This document shows, piece after piece, positions 11,341-25,117 of a stretch of 64,000 bases of DNA. Made by a program: the position numbers and the translations under genes. Origin of the DNA: Liolophura sinensis (Eukaryota; Mollusca; Polyplacophora; Chitonida; Chitonidae); NCBI RefSeq assembly GCF_032854445.1, contig NC_088297.1, positions 7,739,375 to 7,803,374 on the forward strand, in the 5' to 3' direction. Each line of letters starts with the position of its first letter. Position 1 is the stretch's first letter. The notes beneath the pieces were generated by a model. That model searched no databases and was not told the origin of the DNA. It saw only the letters and a program-made list of their open reading frames with translations.

Positions 11341-13711
11341 AGTGTTAAGGGGAAGTTGCTGAAATTCTCCAGTTCAAACTTCAGCTGCCATTAACATCAG
11401 ACTGGGACAGACCGGGACCAGATTTAGGCTCAAAACCAAGAGCGATATCAGTCAAGTTCATAAAGCTGAAAGTCATGACGGTTAGAAGGGCTGTAAATGG
11501 ATTCAACATCGTTATAAAAGACGACGACCCCGAAAAATCAGAATTTACTAAAAGTTGCATCAGCTCATCCAATGTTCCAATCTGCTTGGTCACGTGACGG
11601 AAAAATTTTCGCAAAGACCTTTAACGACAACATAAGACAGGTGAGATCGACGACATGTATTGATGACCTGATTAGTTTGTCGTCCCCAACACCACGACCC
11701 CCTCGATCTCGTAGCTTAGCACATGGAAGATCTGCGGCCAACTCTGACAATACCCAGGAATAATTAATTGAATTGAAGAACGATTTATGTACTTATTGGA
11801 TGTATATGTTAAGTGGTAGTATTCTATTACAACTGTAACTCACGTAACAGCCTCTAAAAACCTCATTACTTAACTACATGAATAATGCTGTCTTAGTTAT
11901 CTGACGTAGAACAATTGTAGTGAAGATCGAGCTTGTAGCCTATACCAAATTGCTATATGATCAGTATAAAATTAACAGTTTTCACCAAATATCTTCATAT
12001 TAATATAAAGAAGACAAGCTTTGTAATTATATTTCTCCCTCTGTACTTATGCTGCTTTGTACCTAAGTTAAAAATGAAACATCCGCGCTTAATGAGAACT
12101 GTAAACAATTAAATTTAAGAATAATATACAGATTTTGTCAATATGATGAGACTAATTTTATTATGTTCAACTATCAGTGGGATTGCTGGAGGATAAATAC
12201 AGAAATGAATGGGACAGCTGCGAATGTGTGATTATAGGTAAAAAGGAGAAAAACTCAAAATACACTTCTGTAAAACAAACCATATTAGCGCAAAATTAAA
12301 AACAAAGGACAATAAGTAAAAGATAAAACCTAAAAGAAAAGGGGAACATAATGTAAAAGGCGCATATTTTACTATTTTAACCTACAAAATGCGGGATGGC
12401 TGAAAGAGTAAATACAGTCTCGATGAATTGTCGAGGACTCGCACACCGAAAAAAAGAGACATGATGTTTTCCACTATAACAAGAAAAAAATGTTTCGATT
12501 ATCTGTTTACATGACATACATAGTGATTCAAGTTACAGCGAAATTCATGAAAAGGAATGGGAATACGATGGTTGGGTTAGCCACTTCAGCTCTCGGTCTA
12601 GAGGTATAATCATACTGTTCAATCAAAACTTTGATTACAAAGTCAAAAAAAAAAAAAAAAAAAAAAACGCGGGAATCGACCCACTTGGCAATTTTATCAT
12701 ACTGGACTTAGTGATACATGAAGTACCTGTAAATCTATATAGTTTATATGGACCTAGCACAGACCAACCTTGTTTTATAACCATATTAATGAGAAAAAAA
12801 CATAGGAAATTTATCAGTTATCATTTGCGGAGACTGGAACATAGTAATAGATCAAATCAGAGACACTAAACATTGCTTGAATACAAATAATCCTAAAGCA
12901 CGCCCGACAGTATTAAATATGTTGAATGAAGAATATATCGATGTCTAGAGAGTAAATCATGAAAATGAATGGAAATTTACACGGAGACGACAAACACCCA
13001 GGCAGCAAGCCAGATTGGACTTTTTCTTAGAGAGTAAAGACATTTTTAACATTTGTACTAAAGTCGAAATATAAACCTGGATATCGAAGTGACCACTCTG
13101 CTATAACACTGGCAAGTCAATTTGTAAATTGTGAGGACATTGGAAATTATATTGTTTATTATTGAAAGGTCTACACTACATTGACCTTATTAAGACAGTG
13201 ATAAGCAAAACAGCTGATGAGTATACATCATTGCCATATCAGAGAGTAACTTTAAAAGCCATAACCAAGGCAAATTTGCAATTAACCATAAGTGACTCTT
13301 TGTTTTCAGAAGTTTAGTTAATGAAGATACGAGGAGAAACAATTAAATACGGGTCAATGAAAAAGAAAGAAGCAGAGAAACAAAATTGGAAATCGAAATA
13401 CTAGCAGTAAAAGAAGAAATAGAGAAATGTTATACTACAATACGCGAAACAAACTTATGACGCTGGATCATTTGAAAACAGAATACCAAGATCTCAGGCA
13501 ATAAAACATGGATGCCATAATGATAAGAGCAAAGGCCAAATATGTAGAAATAGAATGTAGAACATCGGAGAAAACCGAGCAAATACTTTTTTTCTCTTAA
13601 GAAAAACGAAATTATACCAATAAGCTTATTTCAAAACTCAAACTAGAATATGGAAACGAAATATTCAAAACATTCGAGATTTCAGAAGATCAAAAAACAT
13701 ATTACAAAAAT

Positions 13712-14044
13712 TTGTACATGAGTTCAGATGTAAATTATGAAACAGTAGATACTAAAACTGCAGTAGACAGTCGATTAACAAAGTCTGAAGCAGAACAGCT
13801 TGAGGGACAAATAACTTATCAGGAATTAACAAATTGCTTCAAAAATATGAAAAATAATAAAATTCCAGGAATGGCTGGGTTTCCTGTTGAGTTTTATAAG
13901 ATGTTTTGGAAAAATATAGGACAAGTTATGGTCAGAGCTTCAAAGATGGTTTTCAGAGATGGAGAAATGTCAAGCACACAGAAACAGGGAATTATAACGT
14001 GTCTTTCAAAGCCTAATAAACCGCGTAACGTTCTAAAAAACTGA
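13712..14044 (+). pseudogene. LINE reverse transcriptase fragment, longest open piece
   Basis: A 110-codon open stretch carries the start of an L1/Tx1-type reverse transcriptase: conserved LTKSEAEQLEG, the MKNNKIPGMAGFPVEFYK motif, then STQKQGIITCLSKPNKPRN. It is cut by a TGA at 14042, after which the domain continues in broken frames. No intact polymerase is present. Confidence 0.7.
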
Positions 14045-15187
14045 GGGTTAATTACAAAGTTATTAGTTCATGTATCACAAATAGAATAAAATTAGCATTA
14101 CAAAAGGTTATTCACCAGAAAGGTTTCACATCAGGTGGATGTATACATAACAATATTCGCCTAATTTGCGATATTGTGTTTGAAACGATGAATAGTGAAA
14201 TCCCAGGGATGCTTCTGTCCACTGACTTTGAAAAGACATTTGATTCCAAATCGTGGAGGTTCATTAAACAAGTACTGGAAACAATTAACAGATAATTACA
14301 GGTTTTTAAAACAAATATTTCGACTTGTGCAAATGGATATATATATCCTCTCCATCCTTAATCAGTAGGGGTTGTAGACAAGGAGATCTGATTTCGCCTT
14401 AAGTTTTTCTGTTGCCTGCAGAGGTTCTCGGTAGTATGATAAGAAACCATGAAAAAATAAAATGTATAACCGTAAATGGAACATAATATAAAATAAGTCA
14501 ATATGCTGACAACGCTCAATTGATTCTATATAGATCCCAGAACACCTTAGTAGAAACACTGAACCGCCTAAATTTATATTATAAATACTCGCGGCTAAAA
14601 TTAATATAGAAAAAAACAAAAGCAGCGTGGATAGGCTCTTTCTCTGGGTGCAATCTGAAACTATGCCAGAACGTAAAGCAAAACTGGGTGAATGAACTAG
14701 ACATATAGACAGGTATTCAGTTCTCAACTACGGATTTCAACAGCATATGGAGAATGAAACATGTTTGCAAGAATAGAGGAATTAAAACTAGAATAACAAA
14801 AATGGAAATAAAGAAACCTCATCTTCCTGGGTAAAATAACGGTTATCAAATCTCTTGCACTCTACAAAATGATTCATCTTATCATATCGCTAACTTGCCC
14901 TATGTTTTAAAAGAAAGTAACAATTTACTGTACAAATTTTTCTGGAATGACGAGCCAGATAGAATAAAGAAATGAACTATAACAAAAGATTATGCCCATG
15001 GGGGTTTACGGATGATTAATATTATGCCTTTTATCCAATCTTTAATATTAAAGTGGGTAAAACGGCTTGTTTTGAAAAACATAACTGGCAAACAATTTCG
15101 ATTACAACTGTATACTAGGATAAGTTGAAAAGCGCTGGAGATATATATGTCAAGGATATCGTACAGACAATAACAAAACCCATTTGG

Positions 15188-15467
15188 ATTGAAACACTCG
15201 AAGCTTGGGAGTTTTGTTTGGAAAAATCAAAAGAAGACCACAAAGAATCATTTTAGATGAACACTTATGGTGCCACCCAAATTTTAAGAACTCGTCGTAC
15301 TTCATTCAGAATTGGTATAAAAGTAAGATTGAAACACTCGAAGCTTGGGAGTTTTGTTTGGAAAAATCAAAAGAAGACCACAAAGAATCATTTTAGATGA
15401 ACACTTATGGTGCCACCCAAATTTTAAGAACTCATCGTACTTCATTCAGAATTGGTATAAAAGTAAG
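15188..15467 (+). repeat. 140-bp tandem duplication inside the LINE
   Basis: Bases 15188-15327 are repeated directly at 15328-15467. I see one difference, ctcgtcgtac against ctcatcgtac. The copies are far more alike than the decayed LINE around them, so the duplication is recent or an assembly artefact. Confidence 0.85.
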
Positions 15468-16060
15468 ACGTTATATATTAGGGACATAATAAATATTAAT
15501 CGTGATATTGCAAATTTTAAGGACGTTAAGGACAAATTTGGAATAATTACAGTTTTAGATTACAATAAAGTAGTAAAAAATTTACCAAAGGAGTGGCTAA
15601 ATGATATAAAACTGAATACGTACATGAACGTGCTTTTACCTGCCTATCCTGTGTACAACAGCTTTCTATGTAAGCAGAAGGGAGGTACACATGTTTTTTA
15701 TATTTTGAATGACGGTGACTGTGACACAAAATACGAAAATATGAGAGCATACCTCATAACTAAATGATATTAATGTAAAAAGTATTTTCTTACCCCCTTT
15801 TTGAAAGTACTGGTGATATAAAATTAAGACATTTTCAATATAAAATTTGGCAACGGATATGTCCTATAAAATCCTATCTGTACAAAACTGAGAGAAAGAA
15901 TGATGACATTTGTGAACTCTGTCACAAAGACAAGGAAACCACTGCACATTTATTTATCCAGTATCAAATAGTTCAAATGTTTAAAGTTTGAAAAGTGGTT
16001 AAAGCAGGAGTGCAACTTTACGTGCAAAATCAACAATGCAAAAACAACAACAAACACTTT

Positions 16061-17686
16061 ACTTATACCAGCCAAAAAATGAATTTTTGAGACAAAAAAA
16101 AAAATGAAAAGACGATTACAGACAAGCAAAAGAGCTTTGTCGATCGATTAGTATAACCAAGAGCATGGGAACAACGAGAGCGGGGAAATCTAAAAACACT
16201 TTTTTTTTTTAAATTGGGGAAAAAGAAATATTCTACTCCAATGCTGCGCTTTCCAATCGAAATTAACTCTGAAAACTGGCTTGAGATAAAATACTTTATT
16301 TTTAATACTAAAACAAATAACACAAAATGCTACTCATAATAATACAAATAACAGTAAATAAACAATGCAGGTGAATACAATCATTCTTACTTGTTACAAT
16401 CAATACTTGGGACATCTGTCTTTTAAAGGCAAAGACAAAGACATTTTGCGACAAAACATTATGGATAGCAACAGTTTTAGGCACCGCAGATTCAATTAGC
16501 CAATCAATGCCAACTCTCTATAGTTTTTAGAAAAAGTAATAATTCGCATTGATACAGTGTCCAAAGCTTACCAGAGAAAAGTTGACCCACATATCTATGG
16601 TGATATCTGGCATTTGGTTAAATATTCTTTTAAAATAAATGATCTACTTTTTTACATACGGTGGCTCAATTTAAATCTTAAGAAAACTTAAGACTGATAA
16701 CAATAGCCTCAGCGTTAAAGTTACATTACCGAGGTTTTCGAGAAGGCAAAACGCTTTCTCAGGAGAACATACCATATTATGTTTCTCGGTGGGTTATAAG
16801 GCGAGTGCGTGGATACATACCCTCTGATTTATTTGTCAGGCTATAATTCCGTCCCCTGTGGTCTTACATGCATTTTTTAAACGTCTTAAAGACTTCAAAA
16901 ATGTAAGCATAGCTACAGTTAAGACGTTTTGCAGTAGGAAATGTATTATTTGTACAGTGATTCGTTACTGCAAAACAATGTACAATACGCAATTTCAGTT
17001 CTCTCTTAATCGTCATAATCGTTTATTCAGTAATATTCTTATCCAAATGCCGTCTGGTTTATTGCTCGACAATAATGGAAAAGGTTCCCTTTCACACATT
17101 AACTAACCAAATTGCTCGTGTATAACCGCCGGCGAACTATAACCGGAGCTGGATTTGAACTCGGCCATCGCTCAAGTACTGACCAATTTCTACGAGAACG
17201 ATACTTTATTCCCATCAGCCAACTACAGGTTCCGCGTGCCCTGGTTGGTAAAATGAAAAGCTTAGGTACACGAACAAAGGTAATTTCGCCTAGTGTACTA
17301 CAGTATAGCGGGGCCATATTTCTTCCTTAGAACTAGTACATTGGAGTTCATTTATCACAACGCAAACAGTCGTGGCCATGCAGGGATGTAAATGGCTGTA
17401 AAATAAAACACCATTGCTCGTGGACTACTTCTCTGCTTATTAAAATATATATATTTTAACATGCATGTTTCTCATAAAACAAAAACTTGCGCAAAAAAAA
17501 ACAAACACAGTTTCCAAAAAAGATAAGAAATGTAAAAAACAAGTCTGACATAAAACGAAACTGTAGTTATTCCATTGTCTTTGTAAGGCAAGTAAATCCT
17601 GAACAAGAATAGCATGTTGTCTCAACACATTTTGAACCATACTAAATAGTCTTAACTCTACCTATCTAAGACTCGTATACTAGGTT
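16061..17686. other. Intron interval between the LINE and M27
   Basis: No gene is recognised. Around 17110-17200 a short stretch (agctggatttgaactcggcc) looks like a minus-strand tRNA B-box and may be an old SINE head. Confidence 0.35.
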
Positions 17687-18153
17687 TTAAGATGAGACGA
17701 ATCCTTCCCGGCCTAGCGAATCAGCGTCCTTTCGAAGATCATGAAATCTGATCTTGAAACTAAGTTGGCTTCTAACAAACAGCGGTGACCTGACAATACA
17801 GTGAGGATACCCAGTCTCTCGTAGATGGCGGGCGAGGTCTTCCCTTATAGACTTGAAAGTTTTGGGCAGATAGTTAGATCCATTTTGTCGCTTAACTATC
17901 GAAAAGTACGCCGCCAGATATTCGTCCAACTCGTCTGGTGCAATGTCATTGAAGTGTCGAGTTTCCAACCTCGGCTGTTCCTTGAGCCAGTTGGCGAAGG
18001 CGTTTGTTACGCATTTTATAGATCTTCTTTCTTTTGATCCAGTTATGTAATTGCCAGAAGCTCCCTCTGGCGTCCTGCGCGGTATATCACTCGTATGTCC
18101 GACAGATACACCATAGCACCGCCCCTCAGTGCACTGCGTAGATATAGCGCCAT
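17687..18153 (-). CDS. Cassette M27
   Basis: Acceptor CGTACCTGTTTACAG, then 154 codons open to the stop. No ATG occurs in the linker or first helix, so the exon cannot begin its own protein there. That is good evidence that it is a splice-dependent terminal exon. Linker contains Gly/Ser/Arg (TGSKERRSIK). Domain: FANWLKE, IAPDELDEYLAAYF, GSNYLPKTF, TGYPHCI and SFKIR. Tail is short. Confidence 0.85.
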
Positions 18154-19280
18154 CTGTAAACAGGTACGAAAAGACAGGTAAGCCGCAGAAATTTTAAAGA
18201 TAACCCGCCTCTGAGATCCTATCGCAATCCAAACCTCGAACCAATCGGAATATGTGTCGAAGACGACAATTAACCTTCGCGGAGCGCATGTGGAAAGTTC
18301 TGCGAGCTACAATACTCTTAATTACTCCTACACGAGGGGTATTCTGGCAAATCAACCAATCAGCCCTTCTATTAATCAACCAATAAAAAGACTTCGTCAG
18401 AAGGAAATGATGTGGTTGGGTAACCGCTTCCTGAAAATGAAATATACATGAAATCAAGTCGAGGTAGTTACCTCAGGCTTCTACAAGTTACTGTACTTCA
18501 ATGGAGATGCATTCTCTTAACAGCGAAAAGTTAAGCGGATCATATTTGCTTTGTACACCCCTGAAATTACTTTTTGACAGATCTGTCAAATATATAGAGC
18601 AAGGAAGAGTTTTTGCTCAAGCTGGACATGTAGAACGAGGAAACTGTGTAAGAACTAGTTTACTTTGTGTATTTATACATACCCGCTACAGTTTGCCATT
18701 AAAAGGGAAGTATGGTATGAGACAATATATCATTCATGCTGAGAGTAATAACACAGTAGCATTTAAGCGAATGCAGTTACTTTTCTTGTTTCCACTCGAA
18801 TAACACGTGCTTAAGTTCCAAATGAAAACTGCCATCTGGAGTACTTGTGCCTTCCTATTGTAGTGAAATTTAACAGAGCGAAGAGGTCCATCAGCTAATA
18901 GGCGCTGGTAGTAAGCTATGTCACAACAGTGCAACGCCCCACAATTTACGATGTTAACAGATAGTTGACACAAACATATGGAGAAGGGTTTTCATATTTA
19001 ATGCAGAATACGATAAGAAAATCAAAAAGAAACGTTCGAGTGGTATGATAAAAAAAACGTTCTAAACAGTGAAAGTGGCTTACTTTGAAAAAAGCATACA
19101 TCTACTTCGTTGTTAAATTCTGATACATGTACCATTCAACTTTATTCATCAATTAACTGATGTAGACAATTAATATAATGAACAATATCTATACAATGGC
19201 AATAAACGATCTTCGTCGAAAGCATCCACTCTGAAGGGGATACGGATACACAGCTATATAATGGCGTTAGCCGGTTTTCA
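18154..19280. other. Intron interval M26 to M27
   Basis: AT-rich, nothing recognised. Plus-strand frames of 65-100 codons here look like chance. Confidence 0.4.
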
Positions 19281-19723
19281 TCACTGAAAGCTTCCAGTCT
19301 GAACCTGACACAGGCCACGGTATCTGATCTTGAACGCCATCTGGCTTTTCGCAAAAAGAACTGACTTTACGATACAATGTGGGTAACCGGTTTCCCTCAT
19401 ATGACGTGTAAGGGCTTCCCGCATCGACTTGAAAGATTTCGGCAGATAATTTGAGCCGTCCTTGCGTTTTACACAGGCGAAGTACGTGGCCAGGTAGCTG
19501 TCTAACTCCGCAGCCGGGATAGCGTTTATGTTCCGAGTTTCACACCTCGGCTCCTCCCTAAGCCAAGTGGTAAATGCCCTTGTCACACTTTTGATGGCTG
19601 GTCTAACTCTGGCCCCGGATGTGCCCATGGCAATGCCTGACGGATTACGCCAAACATGTGGGGTGTAACCCCTTGCTCTGCCGTACCACGGATGAGTTGT
19701 TCTGAAATCCACTCCACGACCAT
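19281..19723 (-). CDS. Cassette M26
   Basis: Acceptor TTACGAACTGTTGCAG, then 146 codons. Linker of about 45 residues with WYGRARGYTPHVW. Domain: FTTWLREE, IPAAELDSYLATYF, CVKRKDGSNYLPKSF, TGYPHCI and AFKIR. Nearly the same core as M27 and M28, so a local duplicate. The longer upstream frame up to 19982 crosses the acceptor and is not exon. Confidence 0.85.
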
Positions 19724-21757
19724 CTGCAACAGTTCGTAAACACGTGAATCGAAATGTCGGTCTCGATATTGTTCTACATACAACACATCTGTTCATGATT
19801 TCCACACATGTAACCATAATCCAAACCAGATATATCAATTTGCAAATGTCGTTACCGATATCTGATAAATATTCACAAAGTGTAACGCAAAAAAAAAAAC
19901 GAGCGGAGGGCGAGAGGGGAAAACATAAAAAATAAAAACATAAAAAAAAAAGAATTTGCCACGGACCAAGGAAGTTCCACATTTTGTCATATAACAGGTT
20001 GAATGTTTTATGTCATTATAACAGATTATTTGATTGATTAATTGATTGACTGAATGGTGTTTAGTACCGTTATGAATATTCTGGCACTTGTATGACGGTA
20101 GTCGTGCGGGTTTCATTATAAGGCAGGATAACCCGGAATAAACCACCACCCCTCAACAGTTACTTGGCAATACCCCCTGACTTAAAGCCATAGAGGGGGC
20201 AGCGAAAACAGGAATCAAACACGTGGGCTCATTTGTGAACGCGTTAACAGGGAAACACTGCCATATTCTCCTGAGTCACCTGTGTTAGATTGTAAAATAT
20301 ACAGTATGTGGGAATGCAAATCAGTACAGACAGTCTGCAACGGTTAAAGTCAGCAGACTTATGTATCGTTCTTTACACAATAGCACCATACTATACTTAA
20401 CTACGTCACGACGAAGAAATCATCCTCTTTTAGAGACGAAATACGTCGTTTCTATACAACGAGTAATGTGTTCGTCGATCTCAAAGCAGTATATCTTCTC
20501 CATTCATATTGGTATTCGCGGGTCTCCCATACATTGCCTTTGTCTGTAATACTAAAAAGACGCTTTGTGGTATTGAGCCGCTAGATTTCGTAGGTTGTAT
20601 GCCAGCAAAGGTACATGGTTATAAAACAGGGGCTTAACCCACAAGTTGAAACCAACGGCAAGCTACGTCATATAAACATCATGGGTATAGAGGCAATGCA
20701 TTATTTCAAATTCAACAGTGAGGAAAACGAGGATTGCCACTTCGCCGACACCACCCGCTTTTACCGTTCTCCTGATTCACTAAAGATTAATCCAATTAAC
20801 TAAAGATTAACCCGTTTACTAAAATTTTCTGTTGTCTTGTTCACTAATAATTTAGCTTTCTGTTGGTAGCAAATACATAGCACCTTTAACAAAGTTTTTC
20901 CGAATCACACGTTCCACTGGCGAGACACAAACCACGCCGACACATAAACTACTCGGCCAGGCGTACATGAAAAGCCCCCGTGCTCATGTTAATCCCGCAT
21001 CAGGCAAAATACTTGGATATTCATTAGTCAACAGCGGTTACATGTATATTCCCATATCCTGCAGGGGATGTCATGTCTGGTGACCAGGTTATCTCCCTTT
21101 GCTTGGTTCTGAAAACAAAGGTCACATCACTGAAGCGATTCGCTCATACATCCGCTTTCTGCGCTAAATTGACGTGTTTTGTTTTCTATTCTTTTTTATT
21201 TTATTTGAGGCTTACTGATACCATATATTGCCTATCCTATCTCTGAGCAACCATGTAAGTAGAAATATGACGCATCTTACATAGCCTGCCATTCGTTACA
21301 AGCAACTGTTCAAATTCCTGTGAGGTATAGTTGCTACAAATGCACAAGGTTTACGATAAGGTTTATGTCAACTTCGACTTTGCAAAATTATGCAGTTTGG
21401 ATTCTCGCAACATACGACAATGCCTCTGGTCACTTCGTAAAGCAACAGGTTGCTCAACTATTCAACGCTGTGTTACCGAATGGGTCATAATCCGAACGGT
21501 ACATGTACGCAGGTCATTGTAATATCCGAAAACACAATCAAATTCAGAATATTCACAGCGATCTCTACCACAACTCATAAAGCACCTATTCCTAAGACAC
21601 CGCTATAATGCATTGTTTTAAATTACCAACGCAAACACATAATTATAATTACTCCCATGTATTTATTTTACATTAATGTAATATCGGTGCAATATCTTAT
21701 TAGCAGGCCGACACAAATCGAATGAAGAGGTCTCATGAGAGACTGAAACTCGCTAAT
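19724..21757. other. Intron interval M25 to M26
   Basis: Contains a repeat at about 20030-20280, listed separately. No gene is recognised in the rest. Confidence 0.4.
20030..20280 (-). repeat. Old SINE-like repeat, minus orientation
   Basis: Reading in reverse, the tail (attgattaattgattgactgaatggtgtttagtaccgttatgaatatt) resembles the SINE-A tail. The body (cagcgaaaacaggaatcaaac) differs from SINE-A. Probably another tRNA-derived family sharing the same 3' tail. No target duplication identified. Confidence 0.45.
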
Positions 21758-22188
21758 TCAAACAAAACGCTTCCACTCTGTTTCTCTTGCGACGGCTTTC
21801 AAACTGTTCATTCTTTGTTTAAATGCCATACGGCTTCTGGTGAACAACGGCGAGGATACGATCAAATGAGGGTAGCCGTGATATTTCAAATGGCGAACCA
21901 AAGCTTCTCGGAGGTTTTTGAACGATTTTGGAAGGTAGTCTCCTTCGTCCCGTGTCTTAACTGTCGAGAAAAATCGTGAAAGGTATGAGTCAAGGTCCGT
22001 GGGATCCAAGTGTTCCATCCTGACGTCCGCGATACCATGGTTTCTTTGGAGCCACCGGGTGAAGACGCCCACACCACTAGCCGTGATCTTCTCAGTGACT
22101 TTCGCTTGACTCCCTTCAGTGTTCGAGTGTTGTTCATGGCGATAGACGGACGCACCGGAAGTGTAGCCTTGCGTCCTGGTCAGTGCGT
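21758..22188 (-). CDS. Cassette M25
   Basis: Acceptor TATTTTCCTTGCCAG, then 142 codons. Linker of about 35 residues. Domain: FTRWLQRN, LDPTDLDSYLSRFF, TVKTRDEGDYLPKSF, HGYPHLI and AFKQR. The KK-DG turn is altered to KTRDEGD, one residue longer than usual, resembling the insertion in M23 and M24 next to it. Core otherwise of the YLPKSF group. Confidence 0.85.
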
Positions 22189-23508
22189 CTGGCAAGGAAA
22201 ATATACAATGACAGTATAATGACTTCGGTCAAATATATAGCATCAGCACATTGCTGCACTCCAAAGGATCTACAAATGCGCGAAAAATAGCAGCAATACG
22301 TTATCTGTACCCTGGCCAATCCTTAGCAAATTGACTAACAAAGTCGACTAACTCGATACAGCTTGCATTAATCCTAGCACCGGGGTCTATTTACCCATAT
22401 GTACGCGATGTCGCGTGCCTACGATGAAATTCAATCAGCAATATTGTACTTTTTAACATTTGATTACAAACCTGAAGTTCCACTGAATATGTCCCAGATG
22501 TGTGGAAGAATTAAATTTCGTTTAGTATTTTCGAGATACAGCTTTACATGTGATATGTGACCTCTGAACTAAAAATGTAGGGCAAAGGTCATATACGCCG
22601 ACCACAGTTGAATACATTCAGGGAGGCACACCAGGGAAACCATGTACCAAGTTTTAATCAATTTGGTTGTGTGGATATATTACTTTTGACCTCAAGAAAG
22701 GTCAAACGTTTGTAAAATATTGTCCAACCATGTTTGCTTTCACGAGAAAAATCACCAATCTTTGAACCTATTTATGAGTCGATTCTCAACATATTTCCGT
22801 TGCTGACGGATCCACATGGCTACCACATAACATTTCGGTCAAAAGTCGATCCAGTGCAACAAAATAGCCTTCGCCATTACTATTCAAATCTTTACTTTTC
22901 AATTCGAGGCTACGCGTACACGATACACAGTTCAAGCAAAAGATGCCCTCAAATTGTGATGAGGAGTCTCACTGTCACCACAGTTCTTCTTCTGATGCAG
23001 TTAGAATTACACAGTGATCACACTTGGCAGACGGTAATGTGGACAGAAGGGGAAACTAGATGCATATTACAGACAAAATATATCAAGACTAATAACCTAA
23101 ACAGAACTAAATATTCTCCATATGCATAAATCCCGGCTTACGTGTTATGTCTTTAGCATGTATAATCCACTACCAGCATCCAGAGATTACAGGATCCTAC
23201 ATATATTCAAATTGACTGGAATATATTGAAGTCCTACATATATTCAAATGTATACTATGATTTCATTGAATACCGTTTCCAGCACATATTATAGATGATC
23301 CAGAATATTAGAATGTATAAACTATCCCACAATGCAGCCACCAAATTATAAGGTCATGGCTGTACCTCACGAGGCGTGAAAACAGAACATCAATAAGCGG
23401 TATTCGACATGTGCGAGAATCTCGCGAAAGGTAAAACATTTCTGCTAGGATTGTCGCCGTTACTGTGGATTTTCTGGTTTGACATGGGTGTACTCACCAG
23501 TCATGAAC
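22189..23508. other. Intron interval upstream of M25
   Basis: No gene is recognised. The sequence tcctacatatattcaaat occurs twice near 23190-23250. Confidence 0.4.
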
Positions 23509-24349
23509 TATAGTCTATTTCTTTTAGAGAGACGCCCATATTCAGCCGTCTGTAACATTAGTCATACTCGCTACCAAAATTGCCTTTAGCCGGTGTCACA
23601 CAACAACCGAAGCTATACACACGGATACTTTGGGCGTCCAGGCTATTACAAAGAAATTGCAGTTAGAATACTTTTTCTAATTCATAATGTTAAACTCCAT
23701 AAGCTTAGTTTCGACACCAAGAACGCATTGCCTCGGGTGACGTCATGGTCATTCAAAAACAAGTTGCATGCTGGACAATGGGCGTGTCGAGTAATTTGTT
23801 TTACAATGGCTGCACCGACAAGCGACAAACTCCATGCAATGACACAGCCTACTCTACTGTCTCTGCGAATAACTAGATCGCTTTAATTTCCTAATATCTA
23901 TCTCCAAAACTACACTGCCGTAAGATCATAACTACAAAAAATACTGTAAAATTCATGTATTAAGGTTATATTATATTAAAATGGGCAAACGACTTCAAAT
24001 ATGGCAGTGTCAGAAACAGGGTTTACAATAAAGTCGACTGATGTAACTGATGTCATTCGACTTCAAAACATGTTGAATTCCGCCCAATACCGGGTATGCC
24101 ACTGGACTTTGAATAATTATGACCTCACCCGAGGAATTGGCTCTTGTCGTCGAAACCGAACTTATGGACTTCAACATTGTGAATTAGAAAAAGTGTTGGA
24201 ACTTCATTTTCCTAGCAAAGAATATTAACTTCAAATGTATCCATATGTAGAGCTTGTGTTACGTGTGACCGACTAAAGGCAATTTTGGTAGCCAGTATGA
24301 CTGATTTTACAACCAGCTGGAATATAGGCGACTTTCTAAATAGACTATG
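23509..24349. mobile_element. Foldback (long inverted repeat) element
   Basis: The left part (about 23509-23815) matches the reverse complement of the right part (about 24020-24349). Examples: atagtctattt at 23510 against aaatagactat at 24338, and ctaccaaaattgcctttag at about 23572 against ctaaaggcaattttggtag at 24275. A third pair reads cctcgggtgacgtcat against atgacctcacccgagg. Arms are about 300 bp with mismatches, around a spacer of about 200 bp. No open reading frame of note lies inside. It fits a foldback MITE. No target duplication was pinned down. Confidence 0.75.
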
Positions 24350-25117
24350 ATACCGGAAGACAAATCATCAGTTTTTCTTCCATATGTGTGTGAAGGTCTC
24401 TGGTGTTTTTTTTTTTAAGTTGGAATACGTTGCTAGATAAGCCACAAACTATACAGCACTCAAAAAGAAGCAAATTTTGTGTAAAGTCACAGGTTTTCCT
24501 GGAATCCTTTACCCATACTCGCAAACTCGTGTGGCTTACCCAAGATTTTCAATAGACTTCATAATACCGCTTATATATACCTCTCCGCTTTCATTGTTGT
24601 CCCCTGAAAAGTCATAACCCCCCCTCCCCCTCCCCCAAAAAAACAAACAAACAAACAAAAACAAATTTACACAGCGGCTTACTGAAATGCAGCGGAAATG
24701 CAGGCTATCTCCGCCACCGTTTATTTCAAAACTTCAAAAACTACGCACAGTTTGATATTATATTATTCACAATAATAACTACAAAACAACTTGTCTATAT
24801 CCATTTGTATGTATAAAGAAAATGTGACATTATGGAGAGATCGATACACAGTGGATTGCTGAACACGCGAACAAACAGTTCACGGCAAACACTTACATCA
24901 GTTCACACAAACAAATTCGAGCCTACCTAATTTAAAGTTAACTTAACGAATAAAATAATGTCAAGATTTTTATAACATTTAGAAATATTTTGTGTGTGCA
25001 GGCCTGGGTGTTTGTGCGTATGGAATAACGCACTTTTTAAAACCACTATTGTAAAAAGATGATGATAAAACAATGCTGTGGTTGTCGTGAAACACAATTT
25101 GGACAGACCGTAGTGAA
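24350..25117. other. Intron interval downstream of M24
   Basis: AT-rich with a C-rich patch and (ACAAA)n near 24640. No gene is recognised. Confidence 0.4.

Larger units (their letters stand above)
11340..16060 (+). mobile_element. Degenerate Tx1/L1-like LINE
   Basis: An ORF1-like C-terminal piece lies at 11572-11763 (SAWSRDGKIFAK, then DDLISL). An AP-endonuclease remnant follows at about 12420-12780 (GNFIILD, then LYGPSTDQPCF). Reverse transcriptase spans about 13700-14560: KIPGMAGFPVEFYKMFW, LLSTDFEKTFDS, GCRQGDLISP and a YADN in place of YADD. Further C-terminal motifs are FFWNDEP, HGGLRMINI and a CELCHKDKETTAHLF zinc-finger-like end near 15910-15960. Many stops and shifts make it dead. 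Both ends are approximate and no target duplication was found. It sits in the intron between M27 and M28, opposite to the array. Confidence 0.75.

Noticed and set aside
17112-17330. Possible tRNA gene
   Set aside because: Only a B-box-like word is present. No cloverleaf or A-box in register could be drawn, so it is at most an old SINE head.
22680-22710. tgacctcaagaaaggtca, a palindromic nuclear-receptor-like site
   Set aside because: A single short palindrome in a long intron, with no promoter context. Chance is likely.
22734-23129. Plus-strand frame of 131 codons
   Set aside because: No domain, no splice signals examined that support it, and opposite to the array. Treated as chance.
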